Shown piece by piece: positions 36,935 to 45,604 of a DNA stretch of 49,062 nt. Position numbers and translations under genes: made by a program. The stretch comes from Rhodococcus yananensis. GTDB taxonomy: Bacteria > Actinomycetota > Actinomycetes > Mycobacteriales > Mycobacteriaceae. Below the pieces are notes generated by a model. That model saw only the letters and a program-made list of their open reading frames with translations. It was not told where the DNA came from and ran no database searches. The stretch covers positions 1 to 49,062 of the forward strand of contig NZ_JAIYEP010000031.1 in NCBI RefSeq assembly GCF_020515525.1. Direction: 5' to 3'. Position 1 is the first letter of the stretch; every line of letters starts with the position of its first letter.

Positions 36935-38067
36935 CGTCGTGCCTCCACCGTCTCGTCGAGCTTCGCGGGGGCGACCAGACGGTGTGGAGAATCCGGTCCC
37001 GCGGCCGTCAAGGAGGCGTGTGTCGGCGGATCGGACGGCACGTGGGCGGGCCGTCGCCGCTCGAACTCGGTGCGCAGCACCGGCACCACCTCGCGACCGA
37101 GGATCTCGATCTGCTCGAGAACGACGTCGAGGGGCAGTCCGGCATGGTCCATCAGGAACAGCTGCCGCTGGTAGTCGCCGGCGTAGTCGGCGAATCCCAG
37201 GGTTCGTTCGATCACCTGCTCGGGGGTCCCGACGGTCAACGGCGTCATCGATGAGAACTCCTCGAGGGACGGCCCGTGCCCGTAGACGGGGGCGTTGTCG
37301 AAGTATGGCCGGAACATCTTCTTCGCCTCGCCTTCGGTCTCGGCCATGAAAACCTGACCGCCGAGCCCGACGATCGCCTGATCGGCTGCGCCGTGCCCGT
37401 ACTGTTCGAAACGGGCTCGGTAGAGGCGGATCATCTGCTGGATGTGTTCGCGGTGCCAGAAGATGTTGTTGTGGAAGAAGCCGTCGCCGTAGAACGCGGC
37501 CTGTTCGGCGATCTCGGGCGAGCGGATCGAGCCGTGCCACACGAACGGGGGTGTGTCGTCGAGGGGCATCGGGGTGGAGGTGTAGCCGTGCAGCGGGGTG
37601 CGGAACTTCCCCTCCCAGTCGACGACCTTCTCGCGCCACAGACGACGCAGCAGGTGGTAGTTCTCGATGGCCAGGGGGATGCCCTGGCGGATGTCCTTGC
37701 CGAACCACGGGTAGACGGGTCCGGTGTTGCCCCGTCCCATCATCAGATCGACGCGCCCACCCGAGAGGTGCTGGAGCATCGCGTAGTCCTCGGCGATCTT
37801 CACCGGGTCGTTGGTGGTGATCAGGGTGGTCGCGGTGGACAGCAGCAGGTTCTCGGTGCGCGCCGCGATCCAGCCGAGCATGGTCGTCGGCGACGACGGA
37901 ACGAACGGCGGGTTGTGGTGCTCGCCGGTGGCGAAGACGTCGAGGCCGACCTCCTCCGCCTTCAGCGCGATCTTCGTCATCGCGTCGATGCGTTCGTGTT
38001 CCGTCGGGACACGCCCCGTGAGGGGATCGCGGGTGACGTCGCCGATGGTGAAGACTCCGAATTGCAC
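36931..38067 (-). CDS. Luciferase-like flavin-dependent monooxygenase (LLM class, TIGR03858-like)
   Basis: A 378-residue TIM-barrel flavin monooxygenase. The start is GTG 38067 (VQFGVFTIGDVTRDP), with GGAGG seven bases upstream; a TTG at 38100 extends the frame but precedes the ribosome-binding site. DVFATGEHHNPPFVPSSPT, LSTATTLITTNDPVKIAEDYAMLQ, LSGGRVDLMMGRGNT and LPFDV-like C-terminal helices are characteristic. Reduced flavin would come from the overlapping FMN reductase. The last ~35 residues are a variable Pro/Ala tail. The pair may oxidise a sulfur or aldehyde compound, but nothing in the sequence fixes the substrate. Confidence 0.9.
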   Translation of the reverse strand: MQFGVFTIGDVTRDPLTGRVPTEHERIDAMTKIALKAEEVGLDVFATGEHHNPPFVPSSPTTMLGWIAARTENLLLSTATTLITTNDPVKIAEDYAMLQHLSGGRVDLMMGRGNTGPVYPWFGKDIRQGIPLAIENYHLLRRLWREKVVDWEGKFRTPLHGYTSTPMPLDDTPPFVWHGSIRSPEIAEQAAFYGDGFFHNNIFWHREHIQQMIRLYRARFEQYGHGAADQAIVGLGGQVFMAETEGEAKKMFRPYFDNAPVYGHGPSLEEFSSMTPLTVGTPEQVIERTLGFADYAGDYQRQLFLMDHAGLPLDVVLEQIEILGREVVPVLRTEFERRRPAHVPSDPPTHASLTAAGPDSPHRLVAPAKLDETVEARR

Positions 38068-38080
38068 GACCGTACCTCCG

Positions 38081-38100
38081 TCAAATAATTGATTCGTCAA
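38081..38100. promoter_or_regulatory. Alternating TCAA/TTGA half-site array upstream of the monooxygenase operon
   Basis: TCAAATAATTGATTCGTCAA reads as two overlapping 12-base palindromes, TCAA-ATAA-TTGA and TTGA-TTCG-TCAA, sharing the central TTGA. It is AT-rich and sits directly before the GGAGG of the monooxygenase gene. It is probably a repressor site; no regulator is encoded next to it. Confidence 0.45.
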
Positions 38101-38162
38101 CTATCCCAACGGGAGTGTCGGCGGAAGTATTCCGGTCGGCGGTTCGACTCCGGAGCACAGCG

Positions 38163-39380
38163 CTATCCGCGCCGGTCCGACTCCTCCGACCAGGCCCGCG
38201 CCCGGTGATACGCCCGGTCGAACCACGGCGCCTTCGATTCGCCGTACACGGCGGCCGCAACCGGCGGATCCGATTCGTGGGCAGCGGCATCGGCGGCAGC
38301 CCGCTTGACGGCCGCGAACTCCGCGCGCGCCTGCGGATCCGCACGCAACCAGTCGCGCAGCACCAGCGCGAACGTCTGCCCCGGCCAGCCGTCGACGCGG
38401 ATCGCGATCCCGGCGGGTCGCCCGGGATCGGCGCTGCCGTGCAGCCGCATCGACCACACGGCCGGGTCGGTCTCGCCGCCGGCCCCATACGACGGCTTCG
38501 GCTCCTCGTGCGTGACACCCTCGATACGCGGGAAACCCGCGGCCGCCAGCGGTTCGGCGAGCGCATCCGCATCGTCGATATCACGAACCGTGATCTGGAT
38601 GTCGACCGCGTCCACCGCTTCGAGACCCGGCACGGCGGTGGAACCGACGTGGTCGATCCGCACGGCCCGACCACCGCACGCCAGCGCGAGGCGCGCGATC
38701 AACCGTGCAGCCTGCGCATCCCAGTGCTCCCGCGGCGGAACGAGTACGGGTGCGGCGTCGACGGCCACACGGGTCCGGATGTTGCGTTCGAACGGGACGA
38801 GCCTGTCGTGCCAGAGCGCACGGACCCGGTCGACGATGGCATCCGGCTCCCCGGTGTTGTCGAGCCACACGTCCGCGACCTCGCGTCGCTGCCGCTCGGT
38901 CGCCTGAGCTGCGATGCGCGCCCGGGCATCGTTCTCCGGCATGCCGCGCTGCTCCACGAGGCGGCGCAACCGCTCCTCCTCCCCCGCATGGACCACCGCG
39001 ACGAGATGGAATGCCGGGGCCATACCACCCTCCACGAGCAGCGGAATGTCCTGGACCAGGATCGCGTCGTCGGCGGCGGAGTCGACGAGCTCGGCGGTCC
39101 GTCTACCGACGCGCGGATGCGTGATCGCGTTGAGGACCGCGCGGGCCTCGTCGCTGGCGAATGCCTTGGCGGCGAGCGCCGGCCGATCGAGTGAACCGTC
39201 GCCGCGCAGAATCTCCTCACCGAACGCGTCGACGAGCTCGGCCAATCCCTCCGTGCCCGGCTCGACGATCTCCCTCGCGATCACATCGGCGTCGACGAGC
39301 ACCGCACCGAGCGCGACGAGCTCCTTCGCAACGGTCGATTTTCCCGCGCCGATTCCTCCGGTCAACCCCATTCGCAGCAC
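38163..39380 (-). CDS. coaE: Dephospho-CoA kinase fused to a GrpB/UPF0157 domain
   Basis: A 405-residue fusion. Residues 1-~200 are dephospho-CoA kinase, the last step of CoA synthesis: P-loop GGIGAGKST (8-16), DADVIAREIVEPG, LDRPALAAKAFASDEAR and LVQDIPLLVEGG. Residues ~205-400 are a GrpB-like nucleotidyltransferase-fold domain (VRIDHVGSTAVPGLEAVDAVDIQITV, then AFPRIEGVTHEEPKPSY-like segments). The same fusion is found in M. tuberculosis Rv1631, where the extra domain helps folding. The start is GTG 39380; ATG 39371 is possible. It is divergent from the small gene at 39591. Confidence 0.95.
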   Translation of the reverse strand: MLRMGLTGGIGAGKSTVAKELVALGAVLVDADVIAREIVEPGTEGLAELVDAFGEEILRGDGSLDRPALAAKAFASDEARAVLNAITHPRVGRRTAELVDSAADDAILVQDIPLLVEGGMAPAFHLVAVVHAGEEERLRRLVEQRGMPENDARARIAAQATERQRREVADVWLDNTGEPDAIVDRVRALWHDRLVPFERNIRTRVAVDAAPVLVPPREHWDAQAARLIARLALACGGRAVRIDHVGSTAVPGLEAVDAVDIQITVRDIDDADALAEPLAAAGFPRIEGVTHEEPKPSYGAGGETDPAVWSMRLHGSADPGRPAGIAIRVDGWPGQTFALVLRDWLRADPQARAEFAAVKRAAADAAAHESDPPVAAAVYGESKAPWFDRAYHRARAWSEESDRRG

Positions 39381-39472
39381 ACCGCCCAGTCTTGCACCGA
39401 CCGCCGCGGCGAGGACACCCGACCCGCCGCTGTCACGCGCCGATCACGAGGCGATCACAGACCGGTCGCAGT

Positions 39473-39502
39473 GGTGAGAGGACGCGAAACACCCCTCTCA
39501 CC
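39473..39502. promoter_or_regulatory. Inverted repeat in the coaE/small-gene divergent region
   Basis: GGTGAGAGG (39473-39481) and CCTCTCACC (39494-39502) are perfect 9-base arms around a 12-base spacer. It lies in the 210-base region between divergent coaE and the small ORF, so it is a candidate operator. Confidence 0.4.
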
Positions 39503-39590
39503 TGCGCCAAATGCCGGAGTACAGTCGTGCCGTCGGATATCGTCGAGTATGCGTCCGACCGTTCGATCCACCACCCCGAGAAGGCAGGTC

Positions 39591-39803
39591 ATGCGTTCGT
39601 CCTCTCTTGCACCCGGTCGGCATCGCCTCGGAATGGACCACGGTGTGCACTGCATCCTCATCCCCGAGGTCGCTGCCGCTCTCGCCGACCACCGGCGCAA
39701 CTGGTTCACCACGTTCCTGAGCAACGCGCGGCACAGTCACGCCGCGATGCGCAAGCGTGCGGCCGCGCTGCCGGCGCAGTGGGCCACCCCCGCCGTGGGC
39801 TGA
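39591..39803 (+). CDS. Small basic hypothetical protein
   Basis: A 70-residue protein from ATG 39591, preceded by AAGGCAGGTC. The sequence contains MDHGVHCILIPEVAAALADH and RRNWFTTFLSNARHSHAAMRKRAAAL, rich in His and Arg, with no signal peptide. Third codon positions are mostly G/C across the body, as expected of a real gene here. I do not recognise it. It stands alone between divergent coaE and convergent rpsA. The first ten codons have weaker codon bias, so the start is uncertain. Confidence 0.5.
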   Translation: MRSSSLAPGRHRLGMDHGVHCILIPEVAAALADHRRNWFTTFLSNARHSHAAMRKRAAALPAQWATPAVG

Positions 39804-39919
39804 TCCCCGACGGCACACCGGCACGATCGACGACGCCGGGCGAACGCCCTCCCGCCCACACGAGCCCCTCTCCGCGTCTCCCCCACCCCTCCCCGTCCCC
39901 GTCTGCGTCCCCACAGTCC

Positions 39920-39971
39920 GAGCGAATGGTATTGCTCGCTCGAATCAATCGAGCGAGCGATACATTCGCTC
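39920..39971. repeat. Dispersed long palindrome, copy 2
   Basis: The left arm GAGCGAATGGTATTGCTCGCTCG (39920-39942) pairs with CGAGCGAGCGATACATTCGCTC (39950-39971) around AATCAAT, with one bulged G and one T/G wobble. The arms are nearly the same as those at 14471-14525 but extended inward. It sits in the 260-base convergent gap between the small gene and rpsA; the remainder (39804-39919) is GC-rich with no feature. Confidence 0.72.
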
Positions 39972-40008
39972 ATCCGGGGGGCGGTCGCCCATCGGGTCGG
40001 AACAGAAA

Positions 40009-40049
40009 ACGGGAAGGCCCCCGCACATGAAGTGCGGGGGCCTTCCCGT
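40009..40049 (-). terminator. Rho-independent terminator of rpsA
   Basis: An 18-base perfect stem (ACGGGAAGGCCCCCGCAC at 40009-40026 and its complement at 40032-40049) with a 5-base loop lies 14 bases after the rpsA stop. On the minus strand it is followed by TTTTCTG. It is the clearest intrinsic terminator in the window. Confidence 0.93.
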
Positions 40050-40063
40050 CGTGTACGTGCCTA

Positions 40064-41524
40064 TCAGGCGTTGCCCGACAGCTTCTCGCGCAGTGCAGCG
40101 AGCTGGGCATCGCTGGCGAGCGAACCACCCGCGGACTCGGTGGCCGTGTCGGCACCGGAGTCGGACGAGTAGTTGCTTCCGGAGACACCGGCCGCTGCCT
40201 CGGCGGCTTCGTCCGCAGCCATCTTCTCGATCTGAGCCGTGTGCATCTTGTGGCGACGCTCCGCCTCGGCGTAGCGGGACTCCCACTCCTCACGCTGCTT
40301 CTCGAAGCCCTCGAGCCATTCGTTGGTCTCGGGATCGAAGCCCTCGGGGAAGATGTAGTTGCCCTGCTCGTCGTAGCTGTCGGCCATGCCGTACTTCGAC
40401 GGATCGAACTCGGCGGTGTAGTCCTCGTTGGCCTGCTTCAGCGACAGCGAGATGCGGCGACGCTCGAGGTCGATGTCGATGACCTTGACCATCGCGTCGT
40501 CGCCGACGGACACGACCTGGTCCGGGACCTCCACGTGGCGCTCGGCCAGCTCGGAGATGTGGACCAGACCCTCGATGCCCTCCTCGACGCGCACGAACGC
40601 ACCGAACGGAACGAGCTTGGTGACCTTGCCCGGAACGATCTGACCGATCGCGTGGGTGCGGGCGAACTGACGCCACGGGTCTTCCTGCGTCGCCTTGAGC
40701 GACAGGGAGACGCGCTCGCGGTCCAGGTCGACGTCGAGAACCTCGACGGTGACCTCGTTGCCGACCTCGACGACCTCGGACGGGTGATCGATGTGCTTCC
40801 AGGACAGCTCGGAGACGTGCACGAGGCCGTCGACACCGCCGAGATCGACGAAGGCGCCGAAGTTGACGATGGAGGACACGACGCCCTTGCGGACCTGGCC
40901 CTTCTGGAGCTGGTGCAGGAACTCGCTGCGGACCTCGGACTGGGTCTGCTCGAGCCACGCGCGGCGCGACAGCACCACGTTGTTGCGGTTCTTGTCGAGC
41001 TCGATGATCTTGGCCTCGATCTCCTTGCCGACGTACGGCTGGAGGTCGCGGACACGACGCATCTCGACGAGCGATGCCGGCAGGAAGCCGCGCAGACCGA
41101 TGTCGAGGATCAGGCCGCCCTTGACGACCTCGATGACGGTGCCCTTGACGGCCTCGTCCTTCTCCTTGAGCTCCTCGATCGTGCCCCAGGCGCGCTCGTA
41201 CTGAGCACGCTTCTTGGACAGGATCAGCCGGCCTTCCTTGTCCTCCTTGGTGAGGACCAGAGCCTCGACCTCATCGCCCACCGAGACGACCTCGTTGGGG
41301 TCGACATCGTGCTTGATGGAGAGCTCGCGGGACGGAATGACGCCTTCGGTCTTGTAACCGATGTCGAGCAGCACCTCGTCGCGGTCGACCTTGACGATGG
41401 TGCCTTCCACGATGTCGCCATCGTTGAAGTACTTGATCGTGGCGTCGACGGCGGCGAGGAAATCCTCGGCGGAGCCGATGTCGTTGACGGCTACCTGCGG
41501 CGAGGTGACGGTGGTGGAGGCCAT
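40064..41524 (-). CDS. rpsA: 30S ribosomal protein S1
   Basis: A 486-residue RNA-binding protein that helps the 30S subunit engage mRNA. The start is ATG 41524. It contains four S1/OB repeats at about 36-105, 123-188, 209-277 and 294-363, each with a GxV..v...GafVdlg-type pattern (for example GVVSSIVNFGAFVDLGGVDG). The C-terminal ~120 residues are acidic and Ser/Ala-rich, as in mycobacteria. In M. tuberculosis the homologue Rv1630 has been discussed as a target of pyrazinoic acid. It is followed by a strong terminator. Confidence 0.98.
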   Translation of the reverse strand: MASTTVTSPQVAVNDIGSAEDFLAAVDATIKYFNDGDIVEGTIVKVDRDEVLLDIGYKTEGVIPSRELSIKHDVDPNEVVSVGDEVEALVLTKEDKEGRLILSKKRAQYERAWGTIEELKEKDEAVKGTVIEVVKGGLILDIGLRGFLPASLVEMRRVRDLQPYVGKEIEAKIIELDKNRNNVVLSRRAWLEQTQSEVRSEFLHQLQKGQVRKGVVSSIVNFGAFVDLGGVDGLVHVSELSWKHIDHPSEVVEVGNEVTVEVLDVDLDRERVSLSLKATQEDPWRQFARTHAIGQIVPGKVTKLVPFGAFVRVEEGIEGLVHISELAERHVEVPDQVVSVGDDAMVKVIDIDLERRRISLSLKQANEDYTAEFDPSKYGMADSYDEQGNYIFPEGFDPETNEWLEGFEKQREEWESRYAEAERRHKMHTAQIEKMAADEAAEAAAGVSGSNYSSDSGADTATESAGGSLASDAQLAALREKLSGNA

Positions 41525-41845
41525 ATGTTGAATTGCTCCGGACGGGTTGTGGGTCGGTTGGTGAACTTCGGTCGGACACACGATCCACGTCGCACACCAC
41601 GGCGTGACCGGGAACGATCACGACGATCGGGCGAGACGAGGTTCGCGACGGGTGCCGCCGGACGACCATGGGAGCCGAGCAACGGACACTCGCGGTCAAT
41701 AGGCTACGCGCCTTTGTGGTAGCTGGGCAAACCACCCTCGCGCGGCGTGCACCGGGCACGACCGCCGAGCGATTTCGTCCCCGCCGAACCTCCGCGCCCA
41801 CGGCCCGGACGCCCGCACCGTCACCCACGTCCTAGGCTGGTGTCC
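41525..41845 (-). promoter_or_regulatory. rpsA promoter and 5' leader
   Basis: The 321-base divergent gap holds no gene. On the minus strand TTGCCC (41730-41725), an 18-base spacer and TAGCCT (41706-41701) form a good promoter for rpsA, giving a leader of about 170 bases. A plus-strand TAGGCT at 41833 serves the methyltransferase. GGAG lies 13 bases from the rpsA ATG. A long leader suggests autoregulation by S1 (inference). Confidence 0.5.
41833..41838 (+). promoter_or_regulatory. -10 element for the methyltransferase gene (leaderless type)
   Basis: TAGGCT, GGTGTCC (7 bases) and ATG at 41846. It has no ribosome-binding site, so a leaderless mRNA is likely. Confidence 0.4.
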
Positions 41846-42709
41846 ATGTCCGACTCGCCGCTACCCCCCGACGACCGCCACGCGACGGCGAACTCGCTGC
41901 TCGGTACGGCGAAGGTGGGGCGGATGCGGCTCGACTCGGAGGACTCCGAGCGGGCCAGCCGACACTGGTGGGATGCGGACGCCGGCGACTACCACCTCAC
42001 GCACGGCGAGTTCCTCGGCGCCGACTCGACGGACGGCGAGTTCGTGTGGTGCCCGGAAGGACTGCACGAAGGTGACGTTCGCCTGCTCGGCGACGTGACG
42101 GGGCGCGACGTCCTCGAACTCGGGTGCGGTTCGGCGCCGTGCGCGCGCTGGCTCGCCGGCCGGGGCGCGCGGGCGGTCGGCCTCGACCTGTCCGCCGGGA
42201 TGCTCGCGCGCGGTACGGATGCGATGAACCGCGGCGGGCCGCGGGTTCCGCTGGTGCAGGCCGGTGCCGAGAACCTACCGTTCGCCGACGCGAGTTTCGA
42301 CGTCGTGTGTTCGGCGTTCGGGGCGATCCCGTTCGTCGCCGATTCGGCGCGGGTCATGCGCGAGGCCGCGCGGGTGCTGCGACCAGGCGGCCGGTTCGTG
42401 TTCTCCGTCAACCACCCGATGCGGTGGATCTTCCCGGACGATCCCGGCGAACGCGGGCTCATCGCGATGTTCCCCTACTTCGATCGCACACCGTACGTGG
42501 AGGTGGACGACGGCGGCGTCGCCACCTATGTGGAACATCACCGGACGGTCGGCGACCGGGTGCGAGAACTCGTCACCGCCGGTTTCGAGGTGTACGACAT
42601 CGTCGAACCCGAGTGGCCCGAGCACCTCGACCGGGAGTGGGGGCAGTGGAGCCCGCTGCGCGGAGAGATCTTTCCGGGCACCGCGATCTTCTGTGCCCGC
42701 AAACCCTGA
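41846..42709 (+). CDS. Class I SAM-dependent methyltransferase
   Basis: A 287-residue soluble enzyme. Motif I VLELGCGSAPCARWLAGRG is at ~89-107, followed by AVGLDLSAGMLARG, ENLPFADASFDVVCSAFGAIPFV and REAARVLRPGGRFVFSVNHPMRW, the standard UbiE/COQ5-type Rossmann fold. The long N-terminal part (SEDSERASRHWWDADAGDYH) and HxRT-like tail are common in actinobacterial methyltransferases found beside rpsA. Substrate is unknown. The 125 bases downstream to the ABC ATPase show nothing notable. Confidence 0.85.
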   Translation: MSDSPLPPDDRHATANSLLGTAKVGRMRLDSEDSERASRHWWDADAGDYHLTHGEFLGADSTDGEFVWCPEGLHEGDVRLLGDVTGRDVLELGCGSAPCARWLAGRGARAVGLDLSAGMLARGTDAMNRGGPRVPLVQAGAENLPFADASFDVVCSAFGAIPFVADSARVMREAARVLRPGGRFVFSVNHPMRWIFPDDPGERGLIAMFPYFDRTPYVEVDDGGVATYVEHHRTVGDRVRELVTAGFEVYDIVEPEWPEHLDREWGQWSPLRGEIFPGTAIFCARKP

Positions 42710-42834
42710 CCGGAGGATCGACGACCCCGCTACCGATCCGGCCGTTCACGACGACCGCACCCGTGGCGAACGACCGACACGGTGGCGAACCACGTCGGAA
42801 CGCAGTGTTTCGGCCCGCCCACCCGGGAAAAGTT

Positions 42835-43623
42835 TCAGCTCGGCACCCGGGAGAGGAATTCGCGGGTGCGCTCGTGCTGCGGATTACCGAGGACGTCCCG
42901 CGGCGTCCCCGCCTCCACCACCACCCCGCCGTCCATGAACACGAGTTGGTCGGCGACCTCGCGGGCGAAGCCCATCTCGTGCGTCACCACGACCATCGTC
43001 ATCCCACCGGCGGCGAGATCACGCATGACCTCGAGAACCTCCCCCACGAGTTCGGGGTCGAGCGCCGACGTCGGCTCGTCGAACAGCATCAGTTTCGGAT
43101 CCATCGCCAGCGCCCGCGCGATCGCGACCCGCTGCTGCTGACCACCGGAGAGCTGAGCGGGGTAGGCATCGGCCTTGTTGCCCAGACCCACCCGGTCGAG
43201 GAGTTCGCGGGCACGATCGACCGCGACGGCGCGCTTGACCTTCTTCACCAGGACCGGGGCCTCGACGACGTTCTCCAGAACGGTGCGGTGCGGGAACAGG
43301 TTGAAGTGCTGGAACACCATCCCGATGTCGCGGCGCTGCTTCGCCGCCTGCCGCGGATGCAACTCGTGGAGTCTGCCGCCGCGTTCGGCGTAGCCGACGA
43401 GGGTGTCGTCGACGTAGAGCCGTCCCGCATCGACACGTTCGAGGTGGTTGATGCAGCGCAGGAACGTCGACTTGCCCGAACCGGACGGGCCGATCAGGCA
43501 CGTGACCTCACCGCGCTGCACCTCGAGGGAGATGCCCTTGAGCACCTTGACGGCTCCGTAGTGCTTGCACACACGGTCGGCGCGGACCATCGGGGTATCG
43601 GCCGACGTCTCCGATCCGGTCAC
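42835..43623 (-). CDS. Polar amino-acid ABC transporter ATPase (GlnQ-type)
   Basis: A 262-residue ATPase of a polar amino-acid importer. The start is GTG 43623, overlapping the permease stop by 4 bases. Walker A is GPSGSGKST (45-53); [33 protein letters not shown] covers the signature and Walker B (shown in parts), and [12 protein letters not shown] contains the switch histidine. [16 protein letters not shown] is the typical Q-loop region. Its partners are the two genes upstream, so the unit is SBP-permease-ATPase. Confidence 0.95.
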   Translation of the reverse strand: MTGSETSADTPMVRADRVCKHYGAVKVLKGISLEVQRGEVTCLIGPSGSGKSTFLRCINHLERVDAGRLYVDDTLVGYAERGGRLHELHPRQAAKQRRDIGMVFQHFNLFPHRTVLENVVEAPVLVKKVKRAVAVDRARELLDRVGLGNKADAYPAQLSGGQQQRVAIARALAMDPKLMLFDEPTSALDPELVGEVLEVMRDLAAGGMTMVVVTHEMGFAREVADQLVFMDGGVVVEAGTPRDVLGNPQHERTREFLSRVPS

Positions 43624-44597
43624 TTCCGTTCACCTCCGGGGATCGTCGGGTTCGCGTCCGGCTGGATCACCACGGGCTTGCCCTCCGCGTCGGCGATGGC
43701 CTGCAGCTGACGCGCGGTGAGTTGCCGGCTCATCCCCTTCGAATAGTGCCGTTCGACGAAGTACTGGCCGATCATCAGCACACTGGTGATCGCCAGATAC
43801 CAGGTGGCGGCGACGAGGAACAGCGGAATCGGCTGGAAGTTCGCACCGGCGATGTCCCGGGCCCGCGCATACAGTTCGAGGGTGTACGGGACCGCCGCGA
43901 CCAGCGAGGTCGTCTTGAGCATGCTGATCAGCTCGTTGCCGGTCGGTGGGATGATCACCCGCATCGCCTGCGGCAACACCGTGCGCCGGATGGTCTGCGA
44001 CCACGACATGCCCAGCGCCGTCGACGCCTCGAGTTGGCCTTCGGGCACGGACCCGATTCCGGCGCGCACGATCTCGGCCATGTACGCGGCCTCGTTGAGG
44101 GCCAGACCGAGGACGGCGAACAGGAACGCCGCGTTGAGCGATTGCAGGTCGATGTGGAAGAACTGGTGTACGAACGGGATTCCGATGTCGAGCTGTTTGT
44201 AGATCGACGGGAACAGACCCCACAGCACCAGCTGCACGTACACGGGGGTACCGCGGAAAACCCACAGGTACAGCCACGCCACCGATTTGAGGACGGGGTT
44301 CGGCGACAGCCGCATCACCGCGAGGATCACACCGAGCACCACCGCGAGCGCCATCGCCAGCGCCGTCAGCTGCACGGTCTTCCACGCGGCTTCGGTGATG
44401 CGCCGGTCGAACAGATACTGCCCGTACACGTCCCACCGGTACGCCTCGTTGGTGGCCGCGCCCCACAGGAGCAACGCCAGTGCGATCACGACGAGTGCAC
44501 CGGCGATCCAGCGACCGGGCCGGCGCAACGGCACCGCGCGGATCGGTTCCGGCTCGGTGTCCGGTACGGCGGGGTCCGGCCGGGTGTCCTGACTCAT
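43620..44597 (-). CDS. Polar amino-acid ABC transporter permease
   Basis: A 325-residue integral membrane protein from ATG 44597. An N-terminal Pro/Glu-rich cytoplasmic stretch precedes the first membrane helix ([19 protein letters not shown]). The His/Glu/Arg permease core has [39 protein letters not shown] and [23 protein letters not shown], then [24 protein letters not shown], the EAA loop that docks the ATPase. The C-terminal tail ([15 protein letters not shown]...) is cytoplasmic. Only one permease gene is present, implying a homodimer. Confidence 0.94.
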   Translation of the reverse strand: MSQDTRPDPAVPDTEPEPIRAVPLRRPGRWIAGALVVIALALLLWGAATNEAYRWDVYGQYLFDRRITEAAWKTVQLTALAMALAVVLGVILAVMRLSPNPVLKSVAWLYLWVFRGTPVYVQLVLWGLFPSIYKQLDIGIPFVHQFFHIDLQSLNAAFLFAVLGLALNEAAYMAEIVRAGIGSVPEGQLEASTALGMSWSQTIRRTVLPQAMRVIIPPTGNELISMLKTTSLVAAVPYTLELYARARDIAGANFQPIPLFLVAATWYLAITSVLMIGQYFVERHYSKGMSRQLTARQLQAIADAEGKPVVIQPDANPTIPGGERK

Positions 44598-44610
44598 CGG
44601 TTCACTTCCC

Positions 44611-45537
44611 TCAACTCGTCGCCGCGTTGATCTGCGACGTGGTGATCGAACCCTCGTCGAGGCCCCAGCGGTCGACGATTCGGGCGTAGAGGCCCGTGTC
44701 GATCAGGTGCTGCACGGCCTGCTGCACGACGGGTCCGAGCGGTGCCCCCTTCGCCACGACGAACCCGTAGGGTGCCGCGTCGAACACCTCTCCCGCCGGC
44801 TCCAGGCGTCCCTCGCTGCGTTCGATGACGTAGGCGGTCACCGGAGAGTCTGCCGACAGTGCGTCGACCCGCCCGAGGATCAATGCGTTGGCCGCCTCGT
44901 CCTGACTGTCGTACTTGACCTTGTCGATCGGCGGGCGCCCGGCGTCGATGCAGGCCCGGCTCTTCGCGGGGACCTCCTCGATGTCCTCGATCGTGGTGGT
45001 CTGCACGGCGACGCGTAGCCCGCACGCATCGTTCGGGTCGATCGGTTCGCCGACGCGTTGCGCCCACTGGATGCCGGCACTGAAGTAGGTCACGAAGTCC
45101 ACCGACTGCTCGCGTTCGAGCGTGTCGGTGAACGAGGACGAGCCCAGGTCGAGGGTCCCGGCCTGGACGGCGGGGATGATGCGGTCGAAATCGGCTTCCT
45201 CGAACACGGCGTCGACGCCGAGGACGTCACCGACGGCCTCGACGAGTTCCACGGCGAACCCGACGATCGCACCGTCGTCGGCCTTGAACTCGTTCGGCGC
45301 GTACGGCACGTTCGATCCGACGCGGAGACGCCCCGACTCCGCGATCGCGGGCGGTAGTTGCTCCGCGATCGCGTCGACCCGCTCCGCACGTACTCGATCA
45401 CCGGGCGGCACCGTCGATTCGGTGTTGACGACGCATCCGGTCAGGGAGCCGAGGGTCAGGAGCGTCGCGAGGACCACACCGACGGCTGTGAGCACCCGGT
45501 GTGGCCGCGACGCTCGGGTTCCTACTGGCCTCTCCAC
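44611..45537 (-). CDS. Amino-acid ABC transporter substrate-binding lipoprotein
   Basis: A 308-residue family 3 solute-binding protein. The signal peptide (VLTAVGVVLATLLTLGSLTGC) ends in a lipobox with Cys35, so it is lipid-anchored outside the membrane. LRVGSNVPYAPNEFKADDG, GFAVELVEAVGDVLGV, FEEADFDRIIPAVQAGTLDLGSSS and RIVDRWGLDEG are typical of the family. Start GTG 45537 lies 6 bases after TACTGT (45549-45544), without a ribosome-binding site. The ligand is probably an amino acid but cannot be specified. The operon runs to the ATPase. Confidence 0.92.
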   Translation of the reverse strand: MERPVGTRASRPHRVLTAVGVVLATLLTLGSLTGCVVNTESTVPPGDRVRAERVDAIAEQLPPAIAESGRLRVGSNVPYAPNEFKADDGAIVGFAVELVEAVGDVLGVDAVFEEADFDRIIPAVQAGTLDLGSSSFTDTLEREQSVDFVTYFSAGIQWAQRVGEPIDPNDACGLRVAVQTTTIEDIEEVPAKSRACIDAGRPPIDKVKYDSQDEAANALILGRVDALSADSPVTAYVIERSEGRLEPAGEVFDAAPYGFVVAKGAPLGPVVQQAVQHLIDTGLYARIVDRWGLDEGSITTSQINAATS

Positions 45538-45543
45538 AGTCGA

Positions 45544-45549
45544 ACAGTA
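45544..45549 (-). promoter_or_regulatory. -10 element for the ABC transporter operon (leaderless type)
   Basis: TACTGT on the minus strand, then a 6-base spacer before GTG 45537. A CGGACA lies 18 bases upstream and resembles a -35 (TTGACA, 4 of 6). Confidence 0.45.
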
Positions 45550-45604
45550 GACCGCACACCCCGGCGGTGTCCGAAATTCGCGGGCCGGAGGGCGGCGGGA
45601 CCTG

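Noticed and set aside
40241-41722. A 493-codon plus-strand frame opposite rpsA
   Set aside because: It is the antisense shadow of the S1 repeats and has no independent support.
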